Part shown: one piece after another, positions 1 through 6,172 of the stretch
Layout of the letters: every line of letters starts with the position of its first letter
Position numbering within the stretch: the stretch's first letter is position 1
Source of the DNA: JBFGCT01 sp041581055
GTDB taxonomy: Bacteria; Actinomycetota; Acidimicrobiia; Acidimicrobiales; Ilumatobacteraceae
Direction: 5' to 3'
DNA length: 6,269 nt
Assembly: GCA_041581055.1 (NCBI GenBank)
Contig: JBFGCT010000206.1
Coordinates: 1 to 6,269, forward strand
Made by a program: the position numbers and the translations under genes
Notes under the pieces: generated by a model
Told to the model about the DNA's origin: nothing
Databases searched by the model: none
Seen by the model: only the letters and a program-made list of their open reading frames with translations

Positions 1-397
1 GGGCGAGGACCGCCCCGGCGATCGACAACGCGGCGGGCGCGGCGAGCGAGATCGAGATGACGCCGAGCGCTCGCAGCGCCAACACCGCCGCCGACGGCGT
101 GACGAGCCCGATCAGGGACGCGGCCGCGAGCAGGCCGACGTGGGCGTCGAGCGTGCGCCCCGTCAGCCGGAGCGACGGCGCCCAGCGCTCGGCCGCGAGG
201 CGGAGGCGATCGTGCTGGCCCACCCACCTGCTCCAGCCCGCCCGATGTCGTGCGTCGCCGTGACTCATGGCCGGGCCGTGCAGCCGGGCGAGGACGACGG
301 CGAGCGGCGGGCGCGGCTGGCGCCATCCCGTGACGATCAACCACCCGGCGGCGACGAACATCGCCCCGACGACGACCAACCACCCTGACGCCCTCAC
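1..397 (-). CDS. TadC-like pilus assembly membrane protein, N-terminal part (cut by window edge)
   Basis: This is the 5' end (132 codons) of a gene that continues past the left edge. The visible protein has a hydrophobic segment at about residues 6-24, a basic cytoplasmic linker rich in Arg (26-85, with WVGQHDRLRLAAERW in the middle), and two further hydrophobic stretches at about 87-107 and 109-132. That is the layout of the N-terminal part of TadB/TadC-type T2SF proteins, before the cytoplasmic GspF domain. TadC partners TadB in the inner-membrane platform that the TadA ATPase drives. The start is the GTG at 397-395: the ATG overlapping the tadB stop (408-406) hits a stop after four codons, while the GTG has GAGG five bases upstream. 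It begins 7 nt after the tadB stop, so it belongs to the same operon. The assignment rests on position plus topology, because the diagnostic C-terminal half is missing. Confidence 0.75.
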   Translation of the reverse strand, partial: MRASGWLVVVGAMFVAAGWLIVTGWRQPRPPLAVVLARLHGPAMSHGDARHRAGWSRWVGQHDRLRLAAERWAPSLRLTGRTLDAHVGLLAAASLIGLVTPSAAVLALRALGVISISLAAPAALSIAGAVLA

Positions 398-404
398 GCT
401 GGCC

Positions 405-1238
405 TCATCCGTCGTTGCCCGGACCGGCCAGGAAGCGATGGGGGCGCGGATACCGGGCGAGGCGCTGCACCCGTGCCAGCAGCATGAGGTAGATCGCCAG
501 CACCGTGCCCAGGAACAGCTGGCCGGCCGGGGTGTCGTACGGCTGGAGGTAGTCGGCCCGGGCGAAGACGAACAGCCCGGCGACCAGCGATCCCATGATC
601 ACCGAGAGCATGACCACCTCGCGCCGCACCGGCGCCCGCTCGGCCTCGACCAGCCGCCGGCGGTCGGCCTGCTGGCGGGCCTGGTGAGCGAGCGAGGTGA
701 GGACGGCGACCGTGCGCGCCCCGCGCTCGACCGCGATCAGGAGGCCGGCCGCCACGAGATCACCGAGTGGATCGTCGATCTCGTCGGCGAAGCGGCGGAC
801 GACGACATCGGGCGCCTGCCGCCCGAGCCCGGCCGACAGCCGCCGGACCTGCGGCCGGATCGGCGCCGGACAGGTCGACACCGTTGCGGCGATCGCACCG
901 ATCGGTTGGTCGCCGGCGATCAGGACGTCGCGCAAGTTCTCGATCCATGACGCCAGCGCCTCGGTGCGGCCGACGTCGTCGACGCGCCGGCGGTCGCGAC
1001 GCTGCCAGGCCCGCGCCGCGGCGCCGGCGGCGACCGCGGCCACCAACGCGGGGAGCACCCAGCCGGTGAACGCCAGCACGAGGACGGCAGCGCCGGCGCC
1101 GACGCCGAGCCACCGCCCAGCCGCCGTCACGTCGTGCCGTTCCGCGGCCGTCGGCTCGGTTGCGGGCAGCGCGAGGAGCAGCGCCGCGGCGAGCGCGGCC
1201 GCCGAGGAGGCGACCAACACGACGATGTCGAGGCTCAC
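405..1238 (-). CDS. tadB: TadB-like pilus assembly membrane protein (type II secretion F domain)
   Basis: This 277-residue protein has a membrane-core architecture. Hydrophobic segments lie at about 3-24 and 43-76. A cytoplasmic helical T2SF/GspF domain spans about 93-205, including ALASWIENLRDVLIAGDQPIGAI-type and RRFADEIDDPLGDL-type stretches and a charged end near QARQQADRRRLVEAERAPVRRE. Two C-terminal membrane segments follow at about 207-227 and 241-257. In the Tad system this family forms the inner-membrane platform with TadC and couples TadA rotation to pilin extraction. The start is GTG at 1238-1236, overlapping the tadA stop as GTGA; the next Met is too far in to keep TM1. Length is typical of actinobacterial TadB (about 270-320 residues). 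Which of the two platform genes is called TadB rather than TadC follows gene order here, directly after tadA. Confidence 0.85.
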   Translation of the reverse strand: MSLDIVVLVASSAAALAAALLLALPATEPTAAERHDVTAAGRWLGVGAGAAVLVLAFTGWVLPALVAAVAAGAAARAWQRRDRRRVDDVGRTEALASWIENLRDVLIAGDQPIGAIAATVSTCPAPIRPQVRRLSAGLGRQAPDVVVRRFADEIDDPLGDLVAAGLLIAVERGARTVAVLTSLAHQARQQADRRRLVEAERAPVRREVVMLSVIMGSLVAGLFVFARADYLQPYDTPAGQLFLGTVLAIYLMLLARVQRLARYPRPHRFLAGPGNDG

Positions 1239-2629
1239 GCCGACACCCCGCTCAGGCCGAACGCGTCGGGGGAGTACCCGGCCAAGCGCAGCCGCGCGAG
1301 GTGGCGTCGGGACAACGGTGCGAATTGCTGTAGCCGGCCGTCCTCGTCGAGCCCCCAGATCTCGGTGCTCGACACGCCCCCGGCCTCGCCGAGGCCGCCG
1401 ACCTCGATGACCGCCGTGACGCGCCGGACGGGCGGCTCGTCGGCCGCCGCGTTGCGCACCAGGTCGATGTGCACGACGAAGTCGACGGTCTGCGCGATCA
1501 GGCTCCACACGGCGAACTCGGGGAGATTCGTGTTCGACTTCGAGACGTAGTACGCGAGCCGCTGGAGCACGATGTCGGCGGTGTGGGCGTGGATCGTCGC
1601 CAGCGAGCCGCGCTTGCACATCGACGCGACGTCGAGCATGTCGAGGGCCTCGTCCTCGACGAGTTCGCCGACGACGACGCGGTCCGGGTTCAGCCGCCGT
1701 GTGAGCTCGACGAGTTGGCGCGTCGTGATCGTGCCCTCGCCCTCGGAGTTCGCGTGGCGGGTGAAGAGCGCCGGCGCGTCGGGGTGGCGGGGGTCGTCCT
1801 CGAGCCGCAACTCGAGCAGGTTTTTCTCCACCGTGATGATCCGCTCGTACGGCGAGACCTCGCCGAGCAGCTCGGTGAGCAGCGTGGTCTTGCCCGCGCC
1901 CGGCGGACCGGAGACCAGCATCGTGAAGCCACAGCGGACCAGCGCCCGCAGTTGCTCGGCGACGGCGCGGGGGAACAGGCCGAGCTCGCAGAGCCCGTCC
2001 AGCCCGACCTGGCGGACGACGAACCGGCGGATCGCGATGCGGGGATGGGTCGAGATGCCGTGCTCGTCGCGCCCGCCGAGCACCATCACGATCCGTGACC
2101 CGTCGCTCGACTGCAATGTGAGCATCGGCGCCGACGTGTCGAGCCGGCCCTCGCCGGTGCCGGTCATCCGAATGGCCAGCCGCTTCTGGAACGTGGTGAG
2201 CTCCGCCGCCGAGGCCCACAGCCGACCGACGTCGACCTTGCGGCCGTCGGTGTAGGTCACCCAGGTCGACGCCGGCCCGTTGACGTCGATCTCCTCGACG
2301 CGCGGGTCGTTGAGGTACTGCTCGATCGGACCGGCGCCGGTGAGATCGGCGACGACCCGGGCGCGCACGGTCTGCTCGCTCAGCTCGTCGAGGGACGGCA
2401 GCCCTCGCCCGAGGCGGGCCTCGTTCACCTCGGCGATCGCGTCGTTGACCCAACCGCCGATCAGCAGCTGTTGGCGCCGCTCGTCGGTCGCCAGGCGTTG
2501 CCCGATCGGGTGGTCGGCCTCGTCGCGCTCGATCTCGTCGATGAGCCGCTGGGCGACCCGCTCGGTCACGGTGGCCACGGCCGCGCCGGCGCCGTCATCG
2601 AGCGGGATGGTGCTGCGGACCGGGCTCAC
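1235..2629 (-). CDS. tadA: TadA/CpaF-family type II/IV secretion ATPase of the Tad pilus
   Basis: This 464-residue cytoplasmic hexameric ATPase would power pilus assembly or retraction. Residues 1-95 are a helical N-terminal region. A sensor-like domain follows (about 95-220, with PIEQYLNDPRVEEIDVNGP), then the RecA-like domain. Walker A is GPPGAGKTT (241-249). The Asp-box equivalent is ITVEKNLLEL (265-274). Walker B is DRVVVGEL (316-323) with Glu322 next to it. The His box is GSLATIHAHT (341-350, His347 and His349). Size and order match CpaF/TadA. Two spots differ from the textbook family: the Asp box reads VEKN instead of VED, and the residues after Walker B read LVEDEALDML rather than VRGxEALDML, which removes the usual arginine. 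The start is GTG 2629, overlapping the stop of the upstream gene as GTGA, with GGAGG ten bases upstream. The gene lies between the CpaE-like gene and tadB in the operon. Confidence 0.95.
   Translation of the reverse strand: MSPVRSTIPLDDGAGAAVATVTERVAQRLIDEIERDEADHPIGQRLATDERRQQLLIGGWVNDAIAEVNEARLGRGLPSLDELSEQTVRARVVADLTGAGPIEQYLNDPRVEEIDVNGPASTWVTYTDGRKVDVGRLWASAAELTTFQKRLAIRMTGTGEGRLDTSAPMLTLQSSDGSRIVMVLGGRDEHGISTHPRIAIRRFVVRQVGLDGLCELGLFPRAVAEQLRALVRCGFTMLVSGPPGAGKTTLLTELLGEVSPYERIITVEKNLLELRLEDDPRHPDAPALFTRHANSEGEGTITTRQLVELTRRLNPDRVVVGELVEDEALDMLDVASMCKRGSLATIHAHTADIVLQRLAYYVSKSNTNLPEFAVWSLIAQTVDFVVHIDLVRNAAADEPPVRRVTAVIEVGGLGEAGGVSSTEIWGLDEDGRLQQFAPLSRRHLARLRLAGYSPDAFGLSGVSA
2584..2603. 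repeat. 20-nt direct repeat, copy in the start of tadA
   Basis: The sequence CGCCGGCGCCGTCATCGAGC occurs here and again, identically, at 2649-2668, with start points 65 bases apart. On the minus strand this copy encodes LDDGAG near the TadA N-terminus, and the other copy encodes LDDGAG near the C-terminus of the CpaE-like protein. Flanking bases do not match, so the repeat is exactly 20 nt. Confidence 0.85.
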
Positions 2630-3420
2630 GACACCATCGCCTCCGCGTCGCCGGCGCCGTCATCGAGCAGCGTTGCCAGCCTTTGGCACGTCCGGATCAG
2701 GGGGAGCCGCGAGAGACGCCGCCGCGACACCCCGACCCGGCCGGCGAGGACCGCGGCGGCCAGGTCATCGACGGCGAGCAGGTGGGTCTCGAACGACGTG
2801 CGCGCCCGGAATGGTGAGAGGTAGTCGTCGATCGAGCTCAGCTCGTAGGGCTCGGCGCCGATGACGGCGACGATGATCCGGCTCGCCACGTCGGCGACGA
2901 GGTCGATCAGCTCCGCGGTGCGCTCGAGGCGCACGCCGGCCGCGCCGGGCGACGCCGTCGCCTGCCGATGGCAGACGATGACGGTGTCGGCGAGACGGAT
3001 CGTCTTCGTGATTCCTCCGGCGGGCGACAGCCGGCCGACGTCGACCAGCGCGGTGGTGCTCCGGGCGATCGTCGGGAACACCGAGTGCTCGGCCTCGGCG
3101 ATCGTGCGGGTCGCCTCGACCGACCGAACCGGCGCCGGGAGGTACCGGAGCCCGGACCGAGATCGCCGGACCAGCCCGTCGATCCCCGCCCACACGCTCG
3201 CCACGGCGTGGTCGGCGCCGCGGACGCCGGCGACGACCGTGGACAGCGACGGCGAGAGGGGCGCGTCGAACCACGCGGCGATCGAGCCACCCGCGGGGTC
3301 GGCCTCGACGATGAGTGGATCGTCGCCGACGGGGTGGGCGGCCGCCAGCGCGACCGTGGTCGTGGTCGTGCAGTCCCCGATCAGTGGGATGAACGTCACT
3401 CCGGCCCCCGCATCAACCAT
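2626..3420 (-). CDS. CpaE/MinD-like protein with a degenerate nucleotide-binding loop
   Basis: This 264-residue protein has the SIMIBI (MinD/ParA) layout. The first beta strand runs into a loop GDCTTTTTVALA (15-26) where Walker A should be. LIVEADPAGGSIAAWFD (36-52) matches the switch-I region of MinD/CpaE, and STTALVDVGRLSP (121-133) matches Walker B. The C-terminal LSRLPLIRTCQRLATLL is helical. No Lys of the GKT/GKS motif is present, nor the deviant first Lys of MinD, so normal ATP hydrolysis is doubtful. Similar lysine-less MinD-like proteins are, as I recall, common in actinobacterial Tad loci. The role is probably scaffolding or polar placement of the Tad machine (inference). The start is ATG 3420, overlapping the cpaB stop by 8 nt, but GGAGG lies only two bases away. 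The in-frame GTG at 3399 (257 residues, beginning MTFIPLIG, after GGGGG) fits a MinD-type N-terminus at least as well. Confidence 0.8.
   Translation of the reverse strand: MVDAGAGVTFIPLIGDCTTTTTVALAAAHPVGDDPLIVEADPAGGSIAAWFDAPLSPSLSTVVAGVRGADHAVASVWAGIDGLVRRSRSGLRYLPAPVRSVEATRTIAEAEHSVFPTIARSTTALVDVGRLSPAGGITKTIRLADTVIVCHRQATASPGAAGVRLERTAELIDLVADVASRIIVAVIGAEPYELSSIDDYLSPFRARTSFETHLLAVDDLAAAVLAGRVGVSRRRLSRLPLIRTCQRLATLLDDGAGDAEAMVS
2649..2668. repeat. 20-nt direct repeat, copy in the end of the cpaE-like gene
   Basis: This is the identical partner of 2584-2603. The two copies flank the GTGA junction between the cpaE-like gene and tadA. The 65-base offset and the frame change at the junction cancel out, so both copies are read in the same phase and give the same peptide. 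Confidence 0.85.
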
Positions 3421-4099
3421 CTCCTCCGCCGAGATCGGGCGCGAGGAGCACGACGCGCACATCGTCGGCCCCGGCGACCACGGCCGCGTCGGCGACGGCG
3501 AGCTCGACCGACAGCGACAGCGTCCCCAGCACGGCGTCGGGCTGGGAGGGCAGCGCCACGACGACGCCGTCGACGGTGATCGTCGAGCCGGCGGCGTCGT
3601 CGGGCGGGAGGACGAGTTGGACCGCGACCCGCTCGCGCAGCCCCACGGGCAGCGCGCCCTCGGGAACCCGGATGGCGACGACGGCGTTGCCGGGTTCGAC
3701 GAGCGGCGCCCGTTGGACCGATTCGGCGGTGACGAGCGATCCGGACACGAGCCGGACGCGGGCGTACTGCCCGATCAGCGCCTCGAGTTGATCGCCGGCC
3801 ACCACGTTGACCGAGCCATCGACGTCGGCGTCGACCGTGCGCATCATGTCGGCGCGGAGCTGCTCTCCGGCGGGAACGTCGCGGACGATCTGAACGACCG
3901 GCTCGCGCTCGCTCAGGCTCGAATACACCAACACGTTTCCGCCGATCGCCGCGGCGCCGAGGACGACGCCCGCCGCGATCCGGTTCCGCCGGCGCGGCGC
4001 CGGGCGGAAACCCCGCACCGCGAACCGGTCGACGGACCGATCGTCGTTCGCCGTCGGCGCCGGCGCCCGGCGGCTGCGGGAGCGCATCGTGTCGGTCAC
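3413..4099 (-). CDS. cpaB: CpaB/RcpC-like pilus assembly protein with SAF domain
   Basis: This 228-residue single-pass membrane protein has an Arg-rich cytoplasmic N-terminus (1-39), one membrane segment (about 40-60, IAAGVVLGAAAIGGNVLVYS) and an extracytoplasmic part. Residues about 68-127 are a SAF domain: VVQIVRDVPAGEQLRADMM, then VVAGDQLEALIGQYARVRLVSGSLVTAESV. A short RcpC-like domain follows (about 136-221, with GNAVVAIRVPEGALPVGLRERVAVQLVLP). In diderms CpaB works with the secretin CpaC; no secretin gene is seen here, so it probably contacts the cell wall or the pilus base (inference). It is at the short end of the family's usual 220-300 residues. The start is GTG 4099, overlapping the peptidase stop as GTGA, with GAGGGGG seven bases upstream; the Met four codons further in is a weaker option. 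Confidence 0.85.
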   Translation of the reverse strand: MTDTMRSRSRRAPAPTANDDRSVDRFAVRGFRPAPRRRNRIAAGVVLGAAAIGGNVLVYSSLSEREPVVQIVRDVPAGEQLRADMMRTVDADVDGSVNVVAGDQLEALIGQYARVRLVSGSLVTAESVQRAPLVEPGNAVVAIRVPEGALPVGLRERVAVQLVLPPDDAAGSTITVDGVVVALPSQPDAVLGTLSLSVELAVADAAVVAGADDVRVVLLAPDLGGGDG

Positions 4100-4761
4100 C
4101 TCGACGCCCCCTCGTCGGCCGTGCGAACGACCGCCGGTTCGTCGAAGACCGTGGGCGAATCGCGCGTCGGGACGAACACGGTGGCCGCGGTCAACGCGAC
4201 GGTCGCACCCGTGACGAGGCCGGGCCCGAACGGGATCGTGCGGGCGTGGACGACGAGGGCGACACACGCCGAGAGTCCGGCGGCCAGCGCCAGGGCCGAC
4301 AGCGCCAGTTGCCAGTGCGCCACGCCGACCGCCGCGCCGAGCACCAGCGCCGTCTTCACGTCGCCGAAGCCCATCGAGGCGGGCGAGATCAGGTGGAGGA
4401 GGAGCAGCGGCCCGCCGAACAACGCGGCGCCAACGACGACGCCGACGACCGGGACAGCCGTGCCCGCGGCGGCGCTCACCGCCAACCCGATGATCAAGAC
4501 GGCGGCGGCGAGCGCCACCAGGCGATCGGGGAGTCGGCGGGACCGCACGTCGATGAGGGCGGCGGGCACGAGGCTGGCGACACAACACGCGCTGGCGGCG
4601 GGCACCGTGCCACGCAGAGCACCGACACACAGCGCGGTCACGCTGATCGCTGCCCACGCCGTCCACAGCCGGTGCGGTGCCGCCGCGCACGCGCCGGTAT
4701 GACGATCCACCGTCTGGCCCGTCAGCCGATGTCCGCTTCGAGGCGCCGTTGTGAACTCCAC
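4096..4761 (-). CDS. A24-family prepilin peptidase (TadV/CpaA type)
   Basis: This integral membrane aspartyl protease would cleave the leader of Flp prepilins on the cytoplasmic side. With the GTG start at 4761 it has 221 residues. The two catalytic aspartates are visible: Asp71 in LIDVRSRRLPD, and Asp134 in GFGDVK, the GxGD hallmark. There are about six or seven hydrophobic segments (about 33-50, 54-70, 80-98, 102-125, 137-149, 152-172, 181-197). The N-terminal methyltransferase domain with its CxxC zinc motifs, found in PilD-type enzymes, is absent; this is normal for TadV/CpaA. The start was chosen because GGGGAG lies five bases before GTG 4761. The GTG at 4797 and ATG at 4776 would give longer forms, but their extra residues show no family-like sequence and the 4797 start falls inside a dyad. 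It is the first gene of the Tad operon and overlaps the next by 4 nt. Confidence 0.9.
   Translation of the reverse strand: MEFTTAPRSGHRLTGQTVDRHTGACAAAPHRLWTAWAAISVTALCVGALRGTVPAASACCVASLVPAALIDVRSRRLPDRLVALAAAVLIIGLAVSAAAGTAVPVVGVVVGAALFGGPLLLLHLISPASMGFGDVKTALVLGAAVGVAHWQLALSALALAAGLSACVALVVHARTIPFGPGLVTGATVALTAATVFVPTRDSPTVFDEPAVVRTADEGASR
4107..4113 (-). promoter_or_regulatory. Shine-Dalgarno for the cpaB-like gene
   Basis: The minus strand reads GAGGGGG, followed by a 7-base spacer and the GTG at 4099. This supports the GTG start inside the GTGA overlap over the downstream ATG at 4087. The site lies inside the coding sequence of the upstream peptidase. Confidence 0.6.
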
Positions 4762-4766
4762 CCGAT

Positions 4767-4772
4767 CTCCCC
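4767..4772 (-). promoter_or_regulatory. Shine-Dalgarno that selects the prepilin peptidase start
   Basis: The minus strand reads GGGGAG, then ATCGG, then GTG at 4761. No comparable purine tract precedes the alternative starts at 4776 or 4797, so this site favours the shorter protein. Confidence 0.55.
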
Positions 4773-4779
4773 ACATTCC

Positions 4780-4817
4780 GAGCGAGCAGAGTAGCACTAT
4801 GAGTGACTTTCTCGCTC
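4780..4817. repeat. Imperfect inverted repeat (dyad) upstream of the Tad operon
   Basis: Outer arms GAGCGAG (4780-4786) and CTCGCTC (4811-4817) are perfect reverse complements. Inside, AGT (4790-4792) pairs with ACT (4806-4808), and CACT (4795-4798) pairs with AGTG (4802-4805), around a 3-base centre. About 14 base pairs form in total, interrupted by a 3x2 internal loop and a 2-base bulge. No T tract follows on either strand, so it does not look like an intrinsic terminator. It covers the candidate -10 box and could be an operator or a leader RNA hairpin. Confidence 0.6.
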
Positions 4818-4910
4818 AGCGTGGGGGGCGATGACTCGCCGAGAGGTCTCCATTACCCATGCGGTGGGTGGTCGGACCCGGGCGGCGGAACCCGAAATCG
4901 AAATGAACGC

Positions 4911-5471
4911 TCAGCCGTCGACGTGGGCGCCGGCGCCGTCGACCGGCCGTATCGCGAGATCCTCGGGGCGGCCCAGTTCGCGCGTCCAGGCGGCGAACTC
5001 GAGCAGGATGCCGTCGGGGTCGCGGAAGTAGAACGAGCGGACGAACACGCCGGGGTGGAACCGGCGGGCGACCTGGTGCTCGCTGTCGTCGTGGTCGAGC
5101 ACCATGCTGACCTCGACGCCGGCGTCGATCAGCGCCTGGCGGTACTCCTCGAACCGCTCGAGCGGCACGTCGAACGCGAGGTGGTTCATCGAGGCGTGGG
5201 CCGAGGTGATGTCGCCGCGGTCGGGCAGCGCCGGGGCGTTCGACACGCCGGGTTGGGCCGGCTGGGCGCCGGGGAACCAGAAGAACGCGAGGCAGTCGTC
5301 GTTGCCGATGTCGAAGAAGAAGTGTTGGCCGGCGCCGCTCGGCAGGTCGATCGTCTTGACCAGCGGCATCCCCAGCACGTCGCGGTAGAACCGCACGGTG
5401 CGGGCCATGTCGCTGCACACCAGCGCGACGTGGTTGACGCCCCGCAGCTCGAACTTGTGGTTCGTCGCCAT
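4911..5471 (-). CDS. VOC superfamily protein (glyoxalase / extradiol dioxygenase-like)
   Basis: This soluble protein of 186 residues has two betaalphabetabetabeta modules. Module 1 (about 8-75) begins GVNHVALVCSDMARTVRFYRDVLGM and holds the first metal-ligand candidate, His14. Module 2 (about 92-163) begins MNHLAFDVPLERFEEYRQAL with His97 and ends FYFRDPDGILLEFAAW with Glu158. His14, His97 and Glu158 fit the family's usual H-H-E metal site (Fe, Mn, Zn or Ni). The substrate cannot be told from sequence. A C-terminal tail of about 20 residues after Trp162 makes it longer than the common 120-150 residues. It starts 18 nt after the stop of the CMD-like gene, so the two are probably co-transcribed and may act in one catabolic or detoxification step. 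No clear Shine-Dalgarno precedes ATG 5471, which hints at coupling to the upstream gene. Confidence 0.9.
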   Translation of the reverse strand: MATNHKFELRGVNHVALVCSDMARTVRFYRDVLGMPLVKTIDLPSGAGQHFFFDIGNDDCLAFFWFPGAQPAQPGVSNAPALPDRGDITSAHASMNHLAFDVPLERFEEYRQALIDAGVEVSMVLDHDDSEHQVARRFHPGVFVRSFYFRDPDGILLEFAAWTRELGRPEDLAIRPVDGAGAHVDG

Positions 5472-5489
5472 GGCCGAACGGTAGCCCGG

Positions 5490-6119
5490 TCAGTCCCGGG
5501 CGAACCCCGCGGGGTCGAAGCCGTCGGGCGCGTCGACCTCGACGATCGGGTCGGCGCGGTCGTCGAACTCCAGCCGGAGGGCCTTGGTCATCACGGCGTG
5601 CATGAAGTACAGCGTCGTGATGTAGGTGAACTCGAGGATCTCCTCGTCGCCGAAGTGCTCGTGCAGCGCGTCGAACACGGCGTCGGGCACCCGGCCGTGC
5701 TGGTCGACGAGGTAGTCGGTGTAGGCGAGCAGCGCCCGCTCGCCGGCGTCGAAGCAGTCGGCCACCTCCCAGTGCTCGATCGCGGCGATCTTCTCCTCGG
5801 GCATGCCGAGGCCACGGCAGCTCTTGCAGTGCTGGGAGTAGACGAACTGGCTGGCGGTCAGCCAGCCGGCGCGGGTCTGGCCGAGCTCGCGCAGCAGCGG
5901 GTCGAGCCGCCGCTCGGGGTCGCGGTAGAGGCGGAACCCGTCGACGCAGTGGCGGAACACGTCGGGCACGAGCGCGAACACGGTCCACCAGTCGCCGGGC
6001 GTGCCGGTGCTCGTGCCCGGCTCGGCGACCGGGTCGCGGTCGCCGAACAGGAACCGGTACATCGGCAGCACCGTCCCCTCGTCGGCTTCTGAACGCGGAA
6101 CCTGACGGAGTCGAGCCAT
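5490..6119 (-). CDS. Carboxymuconolactone decarboxylase / AhpD-like family protein
   Basis: From ATG 6119 this is a 209-residue, mostly helical protein. The CMD-type core covers about residues 40-185: WWTVFALVPDVFRH, then LGQTRAGWLTASQFVYSQHCKSCRGLGMPEEKI, then EILEFTYITTLYFMHAVMTKAL. A CxxC pair (Cys98, Cys101) directly follows His97, as in AhpD-like peroxidase-type members. The trailing His usually found four residues after the second Cys in AhpD is Gly here, so the activity (peroxide or disulfide chemistry versus lactone decarboxylation) cannot be assigned. The extra N-terminal 40 residues are common in larger CMD proteins. An alternative GTG at 6143 adds eight residues but has no good ribosome site; ATG 6119 has GGGG just before it. 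It is first in a two-gene unit with the VOC gene and lies 53 nt downstream of a repeat-rich region. Confidence 0.85.
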   Translation of the reverse strand: MARLRQVPRSEADEGTVLPMYRFLFGDRDPVAEPGTSTGTPGDWWTVFALVPDVFRHCVDGFRLYRDPERRLDPLLRELGQTRAGWLTASQFVYSQHCKSCRGLGMPEEKIAAIEHWEVADCFDAGERALLAYTDYLVDQHGRVPDAVFDALHEHFGDEEILEFTYITTLYFMHAVMTKALRLEFDDRADPIVEVDAPDGFDPAGFARD

Positions 6120-6172
6120 CCCCCGATCAGATCGCGCCGCCACCCCGGCCAGCGAGCCGGACGATTCAGTCC

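Larger units (their letters stand above)
4762..4910 (-). promoter_or_regulatory. Intergenic leader expected to hold the Tad operon promoter
   Basis: This is the only gap in front of the Tad gene string, about 149 bases, and all five following junctions overlap or are within 7 nt, so the operon promoter should be here (inference). On the minus strand a possible -10 box TACTCT (4793-4788, TANNNT pattern) lies 26 bases before the start codon. I see no good -35 at the expected spacing, so the promoter itself is not fixed. No convincing terminator for the upstream VOC gene is visible: there is no hairpin followed by a T tract. Confidence 0.3.

Noticed and set aside
405..2453. Reading the tadB frame as one 682-residue protein extending through tadA
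   Set aside because: The N-terminal 400 residues are an Arg-rich out-of-frame reading of tadA. The real protein begins at GTG 1238, where the membrane protein sequence starts and the GTGA overlap lies.
2861..4702. Plus-strand open frame of 613 codons
   Set aside because: It runs antisense across the CpaE-like, CpaB-like and peptidase genes. Its composition is Arg/Ala/Thr-rich with no motif, and the minus-strand proteins carry clear family motifs.
3413..4774. Extended 453-residue version of the CpaB-like protein
   Set aside because: The first 220 residues are an out-of-frame reading of the peptidase gene. The GTG at 4099 has a good ribosome site and a stop/start overlap.
4857..4910. Intrinsic terminator after the VOC gene
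   Set aside because: Only a weak CGGG/CCCG stem is present and no T tract follows it on the minus strand.
4803..6092. Long plus-strand open frame of 429 codons opposite the VOC and CMD genes
   Set aside because: It is antisense to two well-supported enzymes. Its translation is a Val/Glu/Gly/His-rich low-complexity string with no domain, and long antisense frames are expected in DNA this GC-rich.
6120..6171. Sigma-70-type promoter just upstream of the CMD-like gene
   Set aside because: I found no hexamer pair with acceptable -35 and -10 matches and spacing. A promoter may lie within or beyond the repeats but cannot be placed.
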